The notes below the pieces were generated by a model. That model had not been told where the DNA came from. It was given only the letters and a program-made list of their open reading frames with translations, and did not search any database. The position numbers were made by a program, and so were the translations under genes. From a bacterium 210820-DFI.6.37 (GTDB lineage: Bacteria > Bacillota > Clostridia > Peptostreptococcales > Anaerovoracaceae), in NCBI GenBank assembly GCA_020558355.1, contig JAJCKG010000008.1, forward strand, positions 62,001 through 126,000: a stretch of 64,000 bases of DNA. The letters run 5' to 3'. Positions 1-9,011 of the stretch are shown piece after piece (within the stretch, counting starts at the first letter, position 1; each line of letters begins with the position of its first letter).

Positions 1-404
1 GCGATCATCGTTACATTGCGGATCAGCAGCGCTGCCGCCACCGGAATCCGCACCGCTTCCCTATACTCCGGATACCGCATAGCAAAAAAGCCGGTAATGC
101 TTTTCAGCCCCAGCTTTCGAATCTTTCCGATAAAGAAGAGCGCGAAAAACAGTTCTACAATACAGGACATGGCTATGATCCAGTACTGGCTGGCTCCGTA
201 TTCATAGCTCCGGCCTACCAGCCCTATGATGGTCCCTCCGCCGATCCAGGTTCCCAGATAGGTAAACAGTACAAAACCGATACTGAGCGATCTGCCGCAG
301 TACCCGTACTCTTCAAAGGAATTAAGCGCCTTTTTGATCAGAAAGGCACTCAAAACAAACAATATTATGATATACGCGATTACAAAATAAAAAGAATTGA
401 TCAT
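1..404 (-). CDS. sodium:solute symporter family protein (N-terminal part, cut by window edge)
   Basis: About 134 residues are visible, starting at an ATG at 404 and running off the left edge. Hydrophobic segments lie at about residues 4-23, 40-60 and 78-97. Between the first and second is a Gly-rich stretch, GTWIGGGTIIG, followed by GRSYEYGASQYW, the pattern seen near the first helices of SSS-family Na+/solute symporters. Its role would be Na+-coupled uptake of a small solute across the cytoplasmic membrane; the substrate cannot be told. The start lies 6 bases after the stop of a small HTH gene and has no good ribosome binding site of its own, so it is probably translated by coupling. Family fairly sure, substrate unknown. 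Confidence 0.7.
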   Translation of the reverse strand, partial: MINSFYFVIAYIIILFVLSAFLIKKALNSFEEYGYCGRSLSIGFVLFTYLGTWIGGGTIIGLVGRSYEYGASQYWIIAMSCIVELFFALFFIGKIRKLGLKSITGFFAMRYPEYREAVRIPVAAALLIRNVTMI

Positions 405-410
405 TAGTTA

Positions 411-596
411 TTATTTGGTTTCTGACATACTCTTGCTTTTTACCCATTCTACAACTTCATCCTGATCAAATCGGATGTTTTTTCCCAGCTTGATAAAAGG
501 CATGCCTTTCTTTTTCAGGTTGTAAATTGTAGTTCTGGTGACCTGCAGCATTTCAGCGACATCTTCTACGGTTAAGAACTTAATATCGGAAGACAT
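411..596 (-). CDS. small helix-turn-helix (excisionase/MerR-like HTH_17) DNA-binding protein
   Basis: A 61-residue protein that is essentially one winged-helix domain. LTVEDVAEMLQVTRTTIYNL forms the helix-turn-helix at about residues 8-27, followed by KKKGMPFIKLGKNIRFDQDEVVEW, the wing and closing helix typical of excisionase-type HTH domains. A strong AAGGAGGTGA ribosome site sits just ahead of the ATG. It is the first gene of a probable two-gene operon with the symporter. That suggests a local regulator of the transporter, but such domains also occur in phage and integrative-element excisionases. No integrase is visible beside it. Confidence 0.7.
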   Translation of the reverse strand: MSSDIKFLTVEDVAEMLQVTRTTIYNLKKKGMPFIKLGKNIRFDQDEVVEWVKSKSMSETK

Positions 597-641
597 TTTG
601 TCACCTCCTTGATTATATATTATCGGTTATTATCATCTACT

Positions 642-670
642 ATTGTATAAAAAACCTTCCAAATAATCAA
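642..670 (-). promoter_or_regulatory. sigma-A-type promoter of the HTH-symporter operon
   Basis: On the minus strand TTGATT (665-670) and TACAAT (642-647) are separated by exactly 17 bases. The site lies about 45 bases upstream of the HTH gene and is divergent from the merR promoter. Confidence 0.5.
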
Positions 671-692
671 GGGGTGTTTTTTGCCCGGTATG

Positions 693-701
693 TGGTATAA
701 T
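693..701 (+). promoter_or_regulatory. extended -10 promoter of merR gene
   Basis: TGGTATAAT is a full extended -10 element (TGnTATAAT). No good -35 is visible. The site overlaps an upstream in-frame ATG at 700, which therefore cannot be the translation start and favours the ATG at 748. Confidence 0.55.
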
Positions 702-747
702 GAAAGCACAAACTTTATACCAACCACAAACTTTTAAGGAGCATTTT

Positions 748-1587
748 ATGAATTTAGACCGGCTGACCATCGGGCAAATGGCAAAACTGAACCGCATTTC
801 ACAGCAGACCCTGCGTCTTTATGACCGGGAAGGCCTGCTGACACCTATGACAACAGACTCGGATACCGGGTACCGCTATTATCACATTATCCAGTCCGCC
901 CGCCTGGATATGATCCAGTACATGAAGGCTTACGGCATGACTCTGAAGCAGATCCGGCAGCAGCTGGAAACCGGTGATGTCAATACCATCAAGCAGTTCC
1001 TCCTGCAGCAGGAGGCCGCCATCGACCACCAGATCGAAGACCTGCAGCGCAGCAAACGTTCCATAGCCCGGACGCTGCAGAATTACCGGCAGTATGACGC
1101 GCTTCCCAAAGACGGGCAGATGTTCATGCAGTACATTCCCGAACGCCATATTTACCGGTTTACTTCGGAAAAGGATTTTTTCGATCAGGACTACGCCGGA
1201 TATGAATATATGCTTCGGGAGCTGAAAATGCACCTCGCCAACAACGACCTGCCTATGAGTTATTTCTGCAATGTAGGGACCATGCTGCGGCAGGAAAACC
1301 TTCTCAACGATAACTTTTCTTCCAATGAGGTTTTTCTGTTTGTGGACCCGGAGGACGAAAATGTAAAATCGGAATACATCCCTGCGGCTATGTATTATTG
1401 CGTCTGTTCCGATGATTTCTACGCGGAAAAGGATAACGCCCGCAAGCTGATGGAGCTGATTCGAAAAAGCGGCATGCAGGTCTGCGGGGACTATCTCTGT
1501 GAAGTGCTGGTGGAATTTCCTGTTTTTGAAAGAAGTCAGAAGAATATGTTTTATAAAATCGAAATTCCTGTAATTCCCCAAAAATAA
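748..1587 (+). CDS. MerR family transcriptional regulator with effector-binding domain
   Basis: About 279 residues. The N-terminus, LTIGQMAKLNRISQQTLRLY followed by DREGLLTP and TGYRYY, is the MerR winged-helix. A helical linker rich in Q and R follows (residues about 85-130), then a C-terminal region resembling the GyrI/BmrR-type ligand-binding fold. This is the architecture of multidrug-sensing activators such as BmrR and BltR. The start at 748 is chosen because AAGGAG lies 8 bases ahead and the earlier ATG overlaps the -10 box. A MerR-type operator-promoter lies immediately downstream at 1602-1632, on the same strand, but no coding gene follows it. Ligand unknown. Confidence 0.85.
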   Translation: MNLDRLTIGQMAKLNRISQQTLRLYDREGLLTPMTTDSDTGYRYYHIIQSARLDMIQYMKAYGMTLKQIRQQLETGDVNTIKQFLLQQEAAIDHQIEDLQRSKRSIARTLQNYRQYDALPKDGQMFMQYIPERHIYRFTSEKDFFDQDYAGYEYMLRELKMHLANNDLPMSYFCNVGTMLRQENLLNDNFSSNEVFLFVDPEDENVKSEYIPAAMYYCVCSDDFYAEKDNARKLMELIRKSGMQVCGDYLCEVLVEFPVFERSQKNMFYKIEIPVIPQK

Positions 1588-1601
1588 TTTTCAAAAAAGC
1601 C

Positions 1602-1632
1602 TTGACCTTATATCAACTATAAGGTTTATACT
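1602..1632 (+). promoter_or_regulatory. MerR-type promoter with 19-base spacer and palindromic operator
   Basis: TTGACC (1602-1607) and TATACT (1627-1632) are 19 bases apart, the overlong spacing that MerR activators correct by DNA distortion. The spacer holds a perfect inverted repeat, ACCTTATA (1605-1612) and TATAAGGT (1618-1625) with a 5-base centre. This is the textbook arrangement of a MerR-family target. Transcription would run rightward into 100 bases with no ATG and then the hairpin at 1689-1726. Confidence 0.8.
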
Positions 1633-1688
1633 GACGATATAAGAAATAAGAAATCATCTTCTGACTTAAAACATAGCCTATATAGCGC

Positions 1689-1726
1689 AGAAAAGAACCC
1701 TGTCACTAAGACGAGGGTTCTTTTCT
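1689..1726. terminator. bidirectional rho-independent terminator
   Basis: Perfect 13-bp arms (1689-1701 and 1714-1726) with a 12-base loop and T-rich flanks on both strands. It would end transcription of the minus-strand secreted-protein operon, and also any transcript from the MerR-type promoter at 1602. Confidence 0.75.
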
Positions 1727-1740
1727 TTGCGGTAAGCTCG

Positions 1741-3330
1741 CTATCGTTTGATGCTTTTAACGGATGAATATGGGCTGTATTTGGTTTTTCCGCCCAGCTT
1801 GCAATAGCCGCGGACTTTATAATAGTATTTCTGGCCTTTTTTTACAGAGGTGTCTTTCCAGCTGATGGCGCTGCCATCTTTTATAACCTTTACCCTGCTG
1901 TACTTTCCATTATAGGATGTGGCCCGATAAATTTCAAAACCTCTGGCGCCCTTTATCTTCTTCCATTTCACCGAAACAGCGCCGCCCGCGGATTTAGAAA
2001 GCGTGACCACTGCCTTTGCCAGCATCGGCATACCTTTTGCGGATGCTGAATATTTGCTGTAATAGTTTTTCCGATCAATGGTCTTATACGCTCTGACTTT
2101 GTAATAATAGGTTTTCCCCAGCTTCAGACCTGTATCAGTCATGCTGGTCCCCTTTATATCCTTGATTTCTTTGTACTTACCCTTGGCAGACGCGGATCTG
2201 TATACGGTGTACCCCGTCGCGCCTTTTACCTTTTTCCAGGACACTTTCACACTGGCGCTATCCTTGGATTTTACGGATTTGATTTTCGGCACAATTTTCT
2301 GGATGGCCGCAATCTCTTCTTTTTTGGTAGGCACCGCCTTCATTTTGCTGATAGCCGTATCATAGATTTTCTGAGCCTGGTCCCTAGTCTGGGCGTAGTA
2401 GAGAGCTTCCTCCGCGTCCCAGTAAATATCGTCCAGCTGCTCCAGCATTTCCTCGCTGTACAGAGATTCATCCATTTTTTCGTAGAAGGTCTCCAGCTTG
2501 TCCAGCAGTTCGTCAATAAAGGTACTCCCTTCCACAGGGAACGCAACCCCTGTAACAGCGAAGAAGTCTTTGCCGGCCCGCTCGTAAATTTCATCCATCT
2601 CTTCTTCCAGCTCCGCCGCTTTCAGCTCCCGAATGGCCCGCGCCTGGATTTCCTTGACGGCTTTCCATTCCGCCGCGGTATACCCGGACGGGTCCAGCGC
2701 TAGATTTACATACTGATTGATTTCGGCAATCATCTCTTCCCGGATCTCGTCCAGCTCTTCTTTATCACAGGCAGCCTCCATTCCCATCATGGCGTAAAGG
2801 TATCCCTCTGCCGCCTCCCGGAAGGTCTTCGCGCTGTTCAGCTGTTTTTTCCCTATGTACAGGCAGTCCTGTATCAGGTCCCAGTAATAGTCCGTATAGT
2901 CCGACTGCTTATAGTAACGAAGCTCCGTATCGATTTCTTTCAAATAGCTCTTTTTAACAGCCGCCAGCTTGCTGCCCTTCTTTATCTGTCCCAGCTGGCC
3001 GAGGATCCCTCCGTAATCGCTGATTTCATCAGACCAGTATTCCTCCAGGGTAATACGGCTGTATACTTCCCTGCCTTCCTTATAAACCTCCTGGATCTCC
3101 TTCCAGACCCCGCTGTCATAATCGCTCTTGTCCTTGATGGAGTCCATGTAGCTTTGATCCAGCATATCCAGCAGGTACTGACGGCTGGCCTCTTCATAGT
3201 CCTGCTGTATCCCGGATATGTCTTTTTGCGGGATCGGCTTTTTATAGGAAGCGGCCCAGGACGCGGCCGGGGCCAAAGTGACCAGCATCATACACGCAGT
3301 CAGTACCGCAATGATGGTTTTCTTTCTCAT
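1741..3330 (-). CDS. secreted protein with two C-terminal fibronectin type III domains
   Basis: 529 residues. A signal peptide covers about residues 1-27 (KK, a hydrophobic core, then WAASY). Residues about 28-335 are highly charged and predicted helical, rich in E, Y and K, and not recognised. Two FN3 modules follow, at about 345-435 and 440-529, each with the pattern WKKxKGATGYTVYR then TYYYKVRAY. It lies 14 bases downstream of the subtilase gene and is probably cotranscribed; the subtilase carries very similar terminal FN3 modules, so the two may be displayed or bind the same surface. No sortase motif is seen. Function of the helical region unknown. Confidence 0.75.
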   Translation of the reverse strand: MRKKTIIAVLTACMMLVTLAPAASWAASYKKPIPQKDISGIQQDYEEASRQYLLDMLDQSYMDSIKDKSDYDSGVWKEIQEVYKEGREVYSRITLEEYWSDEISDYGGILGQLGQIKKGSKLAAVKKSYLKEIDTELRYYKQSDYTDYYWDLIQDCLYIGKKQLNSAKTFREAAEGYLYAMMGMEAACDKEELDEIREEMIAEINQYVNLALDPSGYTAAEWKAVKEIQARAIRELKAAELEEEMDEIYERAGKDFFAVTGVAFPVEGSTFIDELLDKLETFYEKMDESLYSEEMLEQLDDIYWDAEEALYYAQTRDQAQKIYDTAISKMKAVPTKKEEIAAIQKIVPKIKSVKSKDSASVKVSWKKVKGATGYTVYRSASAKGKYKEIKDIKGTSMTDTGLKLGKTYYYKVRAYKTIDRKNYYSKYSASAKGMPMLAKAVVTLSKSAGGAVSVKWKKIKGARGFEIYRATSYNGKYSRVKVIKDGSAISWKDTSVKKGQKYYYKVRGYCKLGGKTKYSPYSSVKSIKR

Positions 3331-3344
3331 TTCCGTTTCCTCTC

Positions 3345-6026
3345 TTATTTATACACTCTGCTTACTTTTTTGGAGTACGGGCCATAGATTTTCTTACCGC
3401 CGACGGTTCTGTAAGCCCGAACTTTATAGCTGTATTTTTTGCCCTTTTTCACATTCTTATCTATATAGGTCCTCTTTTTCAGGGTCTTTTTCTTCACATA
3501 TTTTTTCTTGGAAGCAGAATACCGGTAGACGGTATAGCCGGTGGCTCCGCTGACCTTTGACCAGGTAAGGGTGATTTTCCCCTTTCCTTTTTTCGTCTTT
3601 ACACTGGCCGCCTTCAGTGCCGGTTTCGCGCTCTTGACGGAAGAAAACCCGCAGTATTCCTTTTTATTGCCCACTTTATAATAAGCCTTTATTTTATAGC
3701 TGTATTTCGTTCCGGTTTTCAGTCCCGTATTGGTCCAGGAGGTTGCCGTACCGCTGACGTCACCTTTGATTTTCTTGCCGTTTCTATAGATATCATAACC
3801 ATCCGCGTTGGGAATGCTCTTCCACTTCAGCTTGACGCTCTTGTAAGTGGCAGACGCGGCTGTCAGACCGTAGGAAGTCCCTGAATAGCTGGTTTTATAA
3901 ACCGTAACGCGCACGGAAGCGGATTTGCCGCTGGATACCCGGGCCTGGATGGTAGCCTTCCCGACACCCTTTGCGGTCAATTTTCCTGTCTTAGCGTCGA
4001 TCTGGGCTACGCCCCGATTGCTGCTGTACCAGCTGATATCTTTTTTCACCGCGTTTTCCGGCTCTGCTGTGGCCTGAAATACGCAGGAAGTTCCCAGCTT
4101 AATCTTAGTCTTAGGATCCACCAGAGAAACCTTGCTGACGGCTTCGCCTACCGATATATCGATTACCGCTGTTAGATCATCTGAGGCGTCTCCCAGAGCT
4201 TCAAAGGATCTGTACTTGCTGTTTCCCACATAGGCCATAATCCGGGCTTCGCCCGCCGCCCTGACTTTGAGACAGCCCAGCTCATCTACCGTGGCCACCT
4301 TCATGTCGCTGCTCTTCCAGTAAACATCTGCGTTATCCGCGTATTTAGGCAGGACTTCCGCGTCCAGATATACCATATCTCCTACCGCCAGATTCTCTAA
4401 CTGCTCCTGATTTGTTATGGATACCTTTGTCGGCAGGTTGCTCTCACTGACGTAAACCTTTTGTGAAGCCGCTGTACCGCTGGCGCTGGCGCAGGTAATC
4501 TCCGCCGCGCCTGCCGATATGCCGGTGATCTTTCCATTTTCATCTACTTTTACAACGGACTCGTCGCTGCTGCTCCAGGAGACGTTTTCCAGGGCCTCCG
4601 CCGGAGCCGTCAGGACTTCCAGCATCTCGCTTTCGCCGACTTTGATACATTTTTTATAGCCGGCGTCTTCCTTAAAGCTGATGCCGGTGATCTTTGTTTC
4701 AGCGCTGGCCGCTTTTGCCGCCTTTACCGCCTGCTCCATATTTAAAAGACCATATCCGGTGTAGTAGTCGAACCCTTCTTCCCCGATGTCCTGGGCAGTG
4801 CCGCACAAAATATTTTTTACCTGGAAAGGGGTCAGCTCCGGATTAACAGAATACAGTACGGCGGCCGCCGCGCTGACCATAGGGCTGGACATGGAGGACC
4901 CTGTCATATTGGTGTAGCCGCCTGGAATAGTGCTGAGAATGCTGGTCCCCGGAGCCGAAATGTCCTTGGCCTGTCCATAATTGGAGCCATACATCGCTCC
5001 CGCGTACCGCTTGTTTTCTCTCGTTGTGTTGCATACGCTGATTACTTCACCATAATCGGAAGGCACCATAAATTCATCTGTGTCCTCGTTTCCTGCCGCC
5101 GCCACAACCGTGATTCCATTTTTATACGCATCTTCCACCGCTTCCTCTGTAACCTTGTCCGGTCCCGGGCCGCCCAGGCTCATATTGATGACCTTGGCTC
5201 CATTTTGCTTTGCGTAGCTGATGGCTGACACCAGATTGAAGGTATCGAAGTAAAGCTCTCCGTCCTCTGAGGTAGTCGCGTCGATGGGCATTACCCGGAT
5301 CTTATCATTTCCTATTCCGGAAGCAATGCCGGCAATGCCCTTTCCGTTATTTGCAGCGGCGCCGATCAGTCCGCTGGTATGAGTGCCGTGACCTCCCCTG
5401 TCACTGTCTTTTTTCAGCTCCGTCTCGTCTGCCCCGTCAATTTTTTTCGCAGCTGTATGAATCTGGCCTTTCAAGTCCTCATGGCTCACATCCGCGCCAG
5501 TATCAATGACGGCAACTGTAACAGGCTGCAGGCCCTCTGTTTCAGAAAGCGCTTCCCAGGCCTCCCTGGCTTTGATGTTGGTCAGATACCACTGGTTCTG
5601 TCCCTCATCGTTGTTATAAGGATCGTTGGTCCCCGGCGCTTCCGCGGGCTTGTACCTGTAATTCGGCTGCGCGTAGAGGACCTTATCATTTTCATTCAGC
5701 CTTGTAATGGCCTCCTCTACGGATTCGTTTTCCCCGATCTCGGCAACGGCCGCTTTTGCGGAATCTGTCGCTTCGGCGATTTCCAGGCAGGAGGCGTCTT
5801 CCTCCCGGATTTCTTTTCTGATGCGGGAATCCGTCACATTGTCTTTAAAGACAACGATGACCTGGTCCTCCGCGTATTCTCCGCTTTCCACCATTTGAGC
5901 CGCCTCAGCGGACACCTGGGGAGTTTGCCCGGCCTCCTGGGGCACTGTCTCCGCCATGGCCGGTACGCCTGTCGCGACCAGCGCTGCCGCCGAAAGCGCG
6001 GCAATAATTTTTCTAATGTTTTTCAT
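3345..6026 (-). CDS. secreted subtilisin-like serine protease (S8) with Big2 and FN3 domains
   Basis: 893 residues. Signal peptide about 1-25, then a propeptide-like region with YAEDQVIVVFKDN (about 51-63). The catalytic domain runs about 140-435: Asp175 in VIDTGAD, His213 in GGHGTHTSG, oxyanion Asn313 in AAAGNED, and nucleophile Ser378 in GSSMSSPM, so the triad is intact. It is followed by three bacterial Ig-like (Big2) repeats (about 445-715, with the VSWSSSDESVVKVDENGKITG pattern) and two FN3 modules to the end. It should hydrolyse proteins outside the cell; target unknown. First gene of an operon with the FN3 protein downstream. Confidence 0.9.
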   Translation of the reverse strand: MKNIRKIIAALSAAALVATGVPAMAETVPQEAGQTPQVSAEAAQMVESGEYAEDQVIVVFKDNVTDSRIRKEIREEDASCLEIAEATDSAKAAVAEIGENESVEEAITRLNENDKVLYAQPNYRYKPAEAPGTNDPYNNDEGQNQWYLTNIKAREAWEALSETEGLQPVTVAVIDTGADVSHEDLKGQIHTAAKKIDGADETELKKDSDRGGHGTHTSGLIGAAANNGKGIAGIASGIGNDKIRVMPIDATTSEDGELYFDTFNLVSAISYAKQNGAKVINMSLGGPGPDKVTEEAVEDAYKNGITVVAAAGNEDTDEFMVPSDYGEVISVCNTTRENKRYAGAMYGSNYGQAKDISAPGTSILSTIPGGYTNMTGSSMSSPMVSAAAAVLYSVNPELTPFQVKNILCGTAQDIGEEGFDYYTGYGLLNMEQAVKAAKAASAETKITGISFKEDAGYKKCIKVGESEMLEVLTAPAEALENVSWSSSDESVVKVDENGKITGISAGAAEITCASASGTAASQKVYVSESNLPTKVSITNQEQLENLAVGDMVYLDAEVLPKYADNADVYWKSSDMKVATVDELGCLKVRAAGEARIMAYVGNSKYRSFEALGDASDDLTAVIDISVGEAVSKVSLVDPKTKIKLGTSCVFQATAEPENAVKKDISWYSSNRGVAQIDAKTGKLTAKGVGKATIQARVSSGKSASVRVTVYKTSYSGTSYGLTAASATYKSVKLKWKSIPNADGYDIYRNGKKIKGDVSGTATSWTNTGLKTGTKYSYKIKAYYKVGNKKEYCGFSSVKSAKPALKAASVKTKKGKGKITLTWSKVSGATGYTVYRYSASKKKYVKKKTLKKRTYIDKNVKKGKKYSYKVRAYRTVGGKKIYGPYSKKVSRVYK

Positions 6027-6070
6027 AACCTTCCTTCCTGATATTTCTTATTCTGATACACCTTTTTTCC

Positions 6071-6102
6071 CGCGGGCTTTCTCCCGCGTCCTTTTTATTA
6101 TA
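6071..6102 (-). promoter_or_regulatory. -10 box and 5' leader hairpin of the subtilase operon
   Basis: TATAAT on the minus strand (6097-6102), with no convincing -35. The leader holds a GC-rich hairpin (6071-6076 with 6083-6088) that could stabilise the mRNA. Confidence 0.4.
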
Positions 6103-6174
6103 CTATAGTTTTTACAAGATTTCTGCCTTTCCGCCATCTTTTATCAGAATTATCCGCTGCGCAAAAACCGCAAA

Positions 6175-6197
6175 GCCTCCGGCTGCCGGCCGGAGGC
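6175..6197 (-). terminator. terminator of the histidine operon
   Basis: GCCTCCGG / CCGGAGGC stem with a 7-base loop directly after hisIE; on the minus strand T-rich sequence follows, interrupted by GCGG. Confidence 0.6.
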
Positions 6198-6211
6198 TCA
6201 TCTTTTTCTTT

Positions 6212-6847
6212 TTATTTCATTCGTTCCTGCTTGACCTTGTGATCCACCACATGGCGCTTTGCCAGCTCCGCGGTTACATCCTTCAGCTGGATTCCCTGCT
6301 CTACCATCATGACCATAACGTGATAGGCCAAGTCAGCAATCTCATAGATCGTTTCTTCCCGGTCGTTCTTTGCTCCCGCAATAATCACTTCCGTGCTTTC
6401 TTCCCCGACCTTTTTCAGAATCTTGTCCATGCCTTTATCAAACAGGTATGTAGTGTAACTGCCTTCCTTAGGGCAGGTTTTCCGGCCTTTAATCATTTCA
6501 TAAAGCCCTTCGTAGGAAAACGGCGTTTCGTCCTCCGCCGTGTAAACTTCATTGAAAAAGCAGCTTTCTGCTCCGGTATGGCAGGCCGGTCCGTCTTTAA
6601 TCACTTCCACAACCAAAGCGTCCCCATCGCAGTCAGCAGTGACGCTTACCACCTTTTGCCGGTTGCCGCTGGTCTCGCCCTTTCTCCACAGCTCCTGACG
6701 GCTGCGGCTCCAAAAGCAGGTGTATCCCTCTTTTTTAGTAATCTCCAGGGATTCTCTATTCATATACGCTACTGTAAGGACCTGTTTTGAATAATAGTCC
6801 TGGACAATTGCCGGAATCAGGCCCTTTTCGTCAAATTTCAGTTCCAT
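6212..6847 (-). CDS. hisIE: bifunctional phosphoribosyl-AMP cyclohydrolase / phosphoribosyl-ATP pyrophosphatase
   Basis: 211 residues, the usual length of fused HisIE. The N-terminal half carries the HisI metal-site signature [11 protein letters not shown] then [12 protein letters not shown] (about residues 72-97). The C-terminal half is HisE-like, with [18 protein letters not shown] and [13 protein letters not shown]. It catalyses two early steps of histidine synthesis: removal of pyrophosphate from PR-ATP and opening of the adenine ring. Last gene of the operon, 10 bases after hisF and just before the terminator. Confidence 0.95.
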   Translation of the reverse strand: MELKFDEKGLIPAIVQDYYSKQVLTVAYMNRESLEITKKEGYTCFWSRSRQELWRKGETSGNRQKVVSVTADCDGDALVVEVIKDGPACHTGAESCFFNEVYTAEDETPFSYEGLYEMIKGRKTCPKEGSYTTYLFDKGMDKILKKVGEESTEVIIAGAKNDREETIYEIADLAYHVMVMMVEQGIQLKDVTAELAKRHVVDHKVKQERMK

Positions 6848-6857
6848 AACCCTTTCC

Positions 6858-7613
6858 TTAAAGGCGCACTTCCACGCCTTCCTTTCTCAGATATTGTTTC
6901 AACTGCCGGATGCCGATCTCCTTAAAGTGGAAGATACTGGCCGCAAGTCCCGCGTCGATGCCCGGACGCGAAAACAGCTGGGAAAAGTCCTCCATTTTTC
7001 CAGCGCCTCCGGAAGCGATAATCGGCACAGAAACCCTTGCCGCGATGGCATCCAGCATTTCCAGATCGAATCCGTCCTTTACGCCATCGGTGTCAATGCT
7101 GTTAACTACCAGCTCTCCAGCTCCCCGGTTTACTCCATCTACCGCCCACTGCAGAGCGTCGATACCGGTATTCTCTCTTCCGCCTTTGGAAAACAGTTTA
7201 AAAACACCGTCTACCCGCTTGATATCCATACTCAGAACCACACACTGGTCCCCGTATTTCTTCGCGCCCTGCTCAATAAGGTCCGGATTTCGGATCGCCC
7301 CGCTGTTGACGCTGACCTTATCGGCGCCACATTTCAGCACCCGGTCAAAATCATCCAGGGTATTAATGCCGCCGCCTACGGTAAGCGGAATAAAGATCTG
7401 GGACGCTACATCTACCAGAATATCGGAAAACAGCGCCCGCTCTTCTACACTGGCCGTAATGTCATAGAAAACCAGTTCATCAGCGCCGCTCTCATTGTAA
7501 AAGCGCGCCATTTCCACAGGATCCGCAACGTCCTGTATCCCCTCGAAATTGATTCCCTTTACCACTCTTCCGTTTCGCACGTCAAGGCAGGGAATAATTC
7601 TTTTCGTTATCAT
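6858..7613 (-). CDS. hisF: imidazole glycerol phosphate synthase cyclase subunit
   Basis: 251 residues, a full-length beta/alpha barrel. [12 protein letters not shown] near the N-terminus holds the catalytic Asp, and VLSMDIKR the second. GGGINTLDD and [10 protein letters not shown] bind the two phosphates. With HisH it converts PRFAR plus glutamine-derived ammonia into IGP and AICAR. A GGAGG site precedes the ATG; the gene lies 9 bases after hisA. Confidence 0.96.
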   Translation of the reverse strand: MITKRIIPCLDVRNGRVVKGINFEGIQDVADPVEMARFYNESGADELVFYDITASVEERALFSDILVDVASQIFIPLTVGGGINTLDDFDRVLKCGADKVSVNSGAIRNPDLIEQGAKKYGDQCVVLSMDIKRVDGVFKLFSKGGRENTGIDALQWAVDGVNRGAGELVVNSIDTDGVKDGFDLEMLDAIAARVSVPIIASGGAGKMEDFSQLFSRPGIDAGLAASIFHFKEIGIRQLKQYLRKEGVEVRL

Positions 7614-7622
7614 CTTTCCTCC

Positions 7623-8333
7623 TTACTCTGCCAGCCGAAGCGCCTGCTCCAGATCCAGAAGACCATCGTACAGGGCTTTCCCTAAAATCGCGCCGTATGT
7701 AGTTTCCTTCAGGGCCGTAATTTCTTCCTCAAAGCTGATGCCGCCGGAGGCAACAATATCCAGCCCATCAATTTCAGCCAGCCTGCGATAAGCTTCCAGA
7801 TTGGTCCCTTTCAGTCCGCCGTCCCGGGAAATATCCGTGTAGATCACGGTCTTCACACCGATCCCCGCAAGATACCGGCAAAACTCCATGCCTTCCCGCT
7901 CTGTTACTTCTTTCCAGCCGTTTATGGCTACATAGCCATCCTTCACATCAACGCCTACCGCAATCTTTTCCTTATATTTTGCCACCATTTTTTCCAGGAA
8001 GCCGGTATCCTTCACCGCGATGGTGCCTAAAATAACCCGGCCTACACCCAGATCCAGGTACTGGCGGATACGGTCCTCGTCCCGAATGCCGCCGCCCACT
8101 TCCACAAAGAGGTCCAGATCCGAAACGATCTGACGTATGGACTCAAAGTTCACCAGACGGCCGTCTTTGGCTCCGTCCAGGTCTACAAGGTGCAAATTTT
8201 TCGCGCCTTTTGCCTTAAACTGCCGGGCCACCTCCGCAGGACTGCTGCTGTACACAGTCATCTGGTCATAATCACCCTGAAAGAGACGCACCGCCTGTCC
8301 GTCTCTCAAATCAATTGCCGGAAATAATTCCAT
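7623..8333 (-). CDS. hisA: ProFAR isomerase (phosphoribosylformimino-AICAR isomerase)
   Basis: 236 residues, a barrel paralogous to HisF. AIDLRDGQAVRLFQGD has the first catalytic Asp, YTDISRDGGLKG the second, and VGGGIRDED and ASGGISFEEE the phosphate sites. It performs the Amadori rearrangement of ProFAR to PRFAR. It starts 4 bases after the end of the membrane-anchored orf inserted upstream. Confidence 0.96.
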   Translation of the reverse strand: MELFPAIDLRDGQAVRLFQGDYDQMTVYSSSPAEVARQFKAKGAKNLHLVDLDGAKDGRLVNFESIRQIVSDLDLFVEVGGGIRDEDRIRQYLDLGVGRVILGTIAVKDTGFLEKMVAKYKEKIAVGVDVKDGYVAINGWKEVTEREGMEFCRYLAGIGVKTVIYTDISRDGGLKGTNLEAYRRLAEIDGLDIVASGGISFEEEITALKETTYGAILGKALYDGLLDLEQALRLAE

Positions 8334-8337
8334 CTAT

Positions 8338-8991
8338 TTACTGTCCTTTCTGCTGATTCAGCAGAGCCTGCACCATTTTCTCTGACTCGCCGTACTGCTT
8401 CACATCATTTTTCAGCAGCTCCGTAGCCTGTTTTTCATCCAGGTATACAGTGACTTCTTCTTTTTTCTTGCCTTGCTCCTTGACGTAGTAGGTCCACTGC
8501 ACTTCGTCCGCGTCGCTTACAAGAGCAAGTATCTGCTCCGCGTAGACTTGCATCTTCCGGTCAAAGGAATCCTTCTTTTCCTTCGCGACGGTTTTGTCAA
8601 AGGTAATATTCAGGCTCTTTGGTGCTTTTTTAAATTGAAGAGTAACGATATAGCTCGCCACATTTTTCTTCAGATCAATGGTTTCCAGAAGCTGCGCTAC
8701 TGCCGCTGAATCTTCCAGACTCGCTACTTTTGCCTCAAACAGGCTCTGCGCTTCTTTGGAAATTCCCGGCGCAGGATCAGAGGTTTCCTCTAGCGGCTCC
8801 AGCGGTTCCGCGGACTCAGCTTCTTCCGATTCGTCGTTTTGCGCTGATTGGGAAGGGACGGTAGGAACCTGGTTCCGTTCCTCGTTACCCGAAATCAGCA
8901 TCAATAAAACGCCCAGTGCAATAACGGTTACTGCCGCGATTATGAGAATCATTTTGAGGTTCTTATTAATAACTCTTCGCACTGTCTTCAT
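8338..8991 (-). CDS. membrane-anchored protein of unknown function inside the his operon
   Basis: 217 residues. One N-terminal membrane segment (about 14-34) after a basic start gives an outside-facing C-terminus. A Ser/Glu/Pro-rich linker (about 35-75) follows, then a soluble domain (about 78-217) with SYIVTLQFKK and TYYVKEQGKKKEEVTVYLDE. The C-terminal part, TELLKNDVKQYGESEKMVQ, resembles the end of DUF4825 domains, but I cannot confirm this. It has its own RBS (GGAG) and sits between hisH and hisA with short gaps, so it is surely cotranscribed. It has no known place in histidine synthesis. Confidence 0.7.
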   Translation of the reverse strand: MKTVRRVINKNLKMILIIAAVTVIALGVLLMLISGNEERNQVPTVPSQSAQNDESEEAESAEPLEPLEETSDPAPGISKEAQSLFEAKVASLEDSAAVAQLLETIDLKKNVASYIVTLQFKKAPKSLNITFDKTVAKEKKDSFDRKMQVYAEQILALVSDADEVQWTYYVKEQGKKKEEVTVYLDEKQATELLKNDVKQYGESEKMVQALLNQQKGQ

Positions 8992-9011
8992 GGTTTACGT
9001 CTCCTATAATC

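Noticed and set aside
799..1581. Long minus-strand ORF opposite merR
   Set aside because: Mirror frame of a well-supported gene; no RBS and no family-like sequence.
5379..6041. 220-residue plus-strand ORF opposite the subtilase
   Set aside because: The opposite frame has an intact catalytic triad and signal peptide; this one is a shadow.
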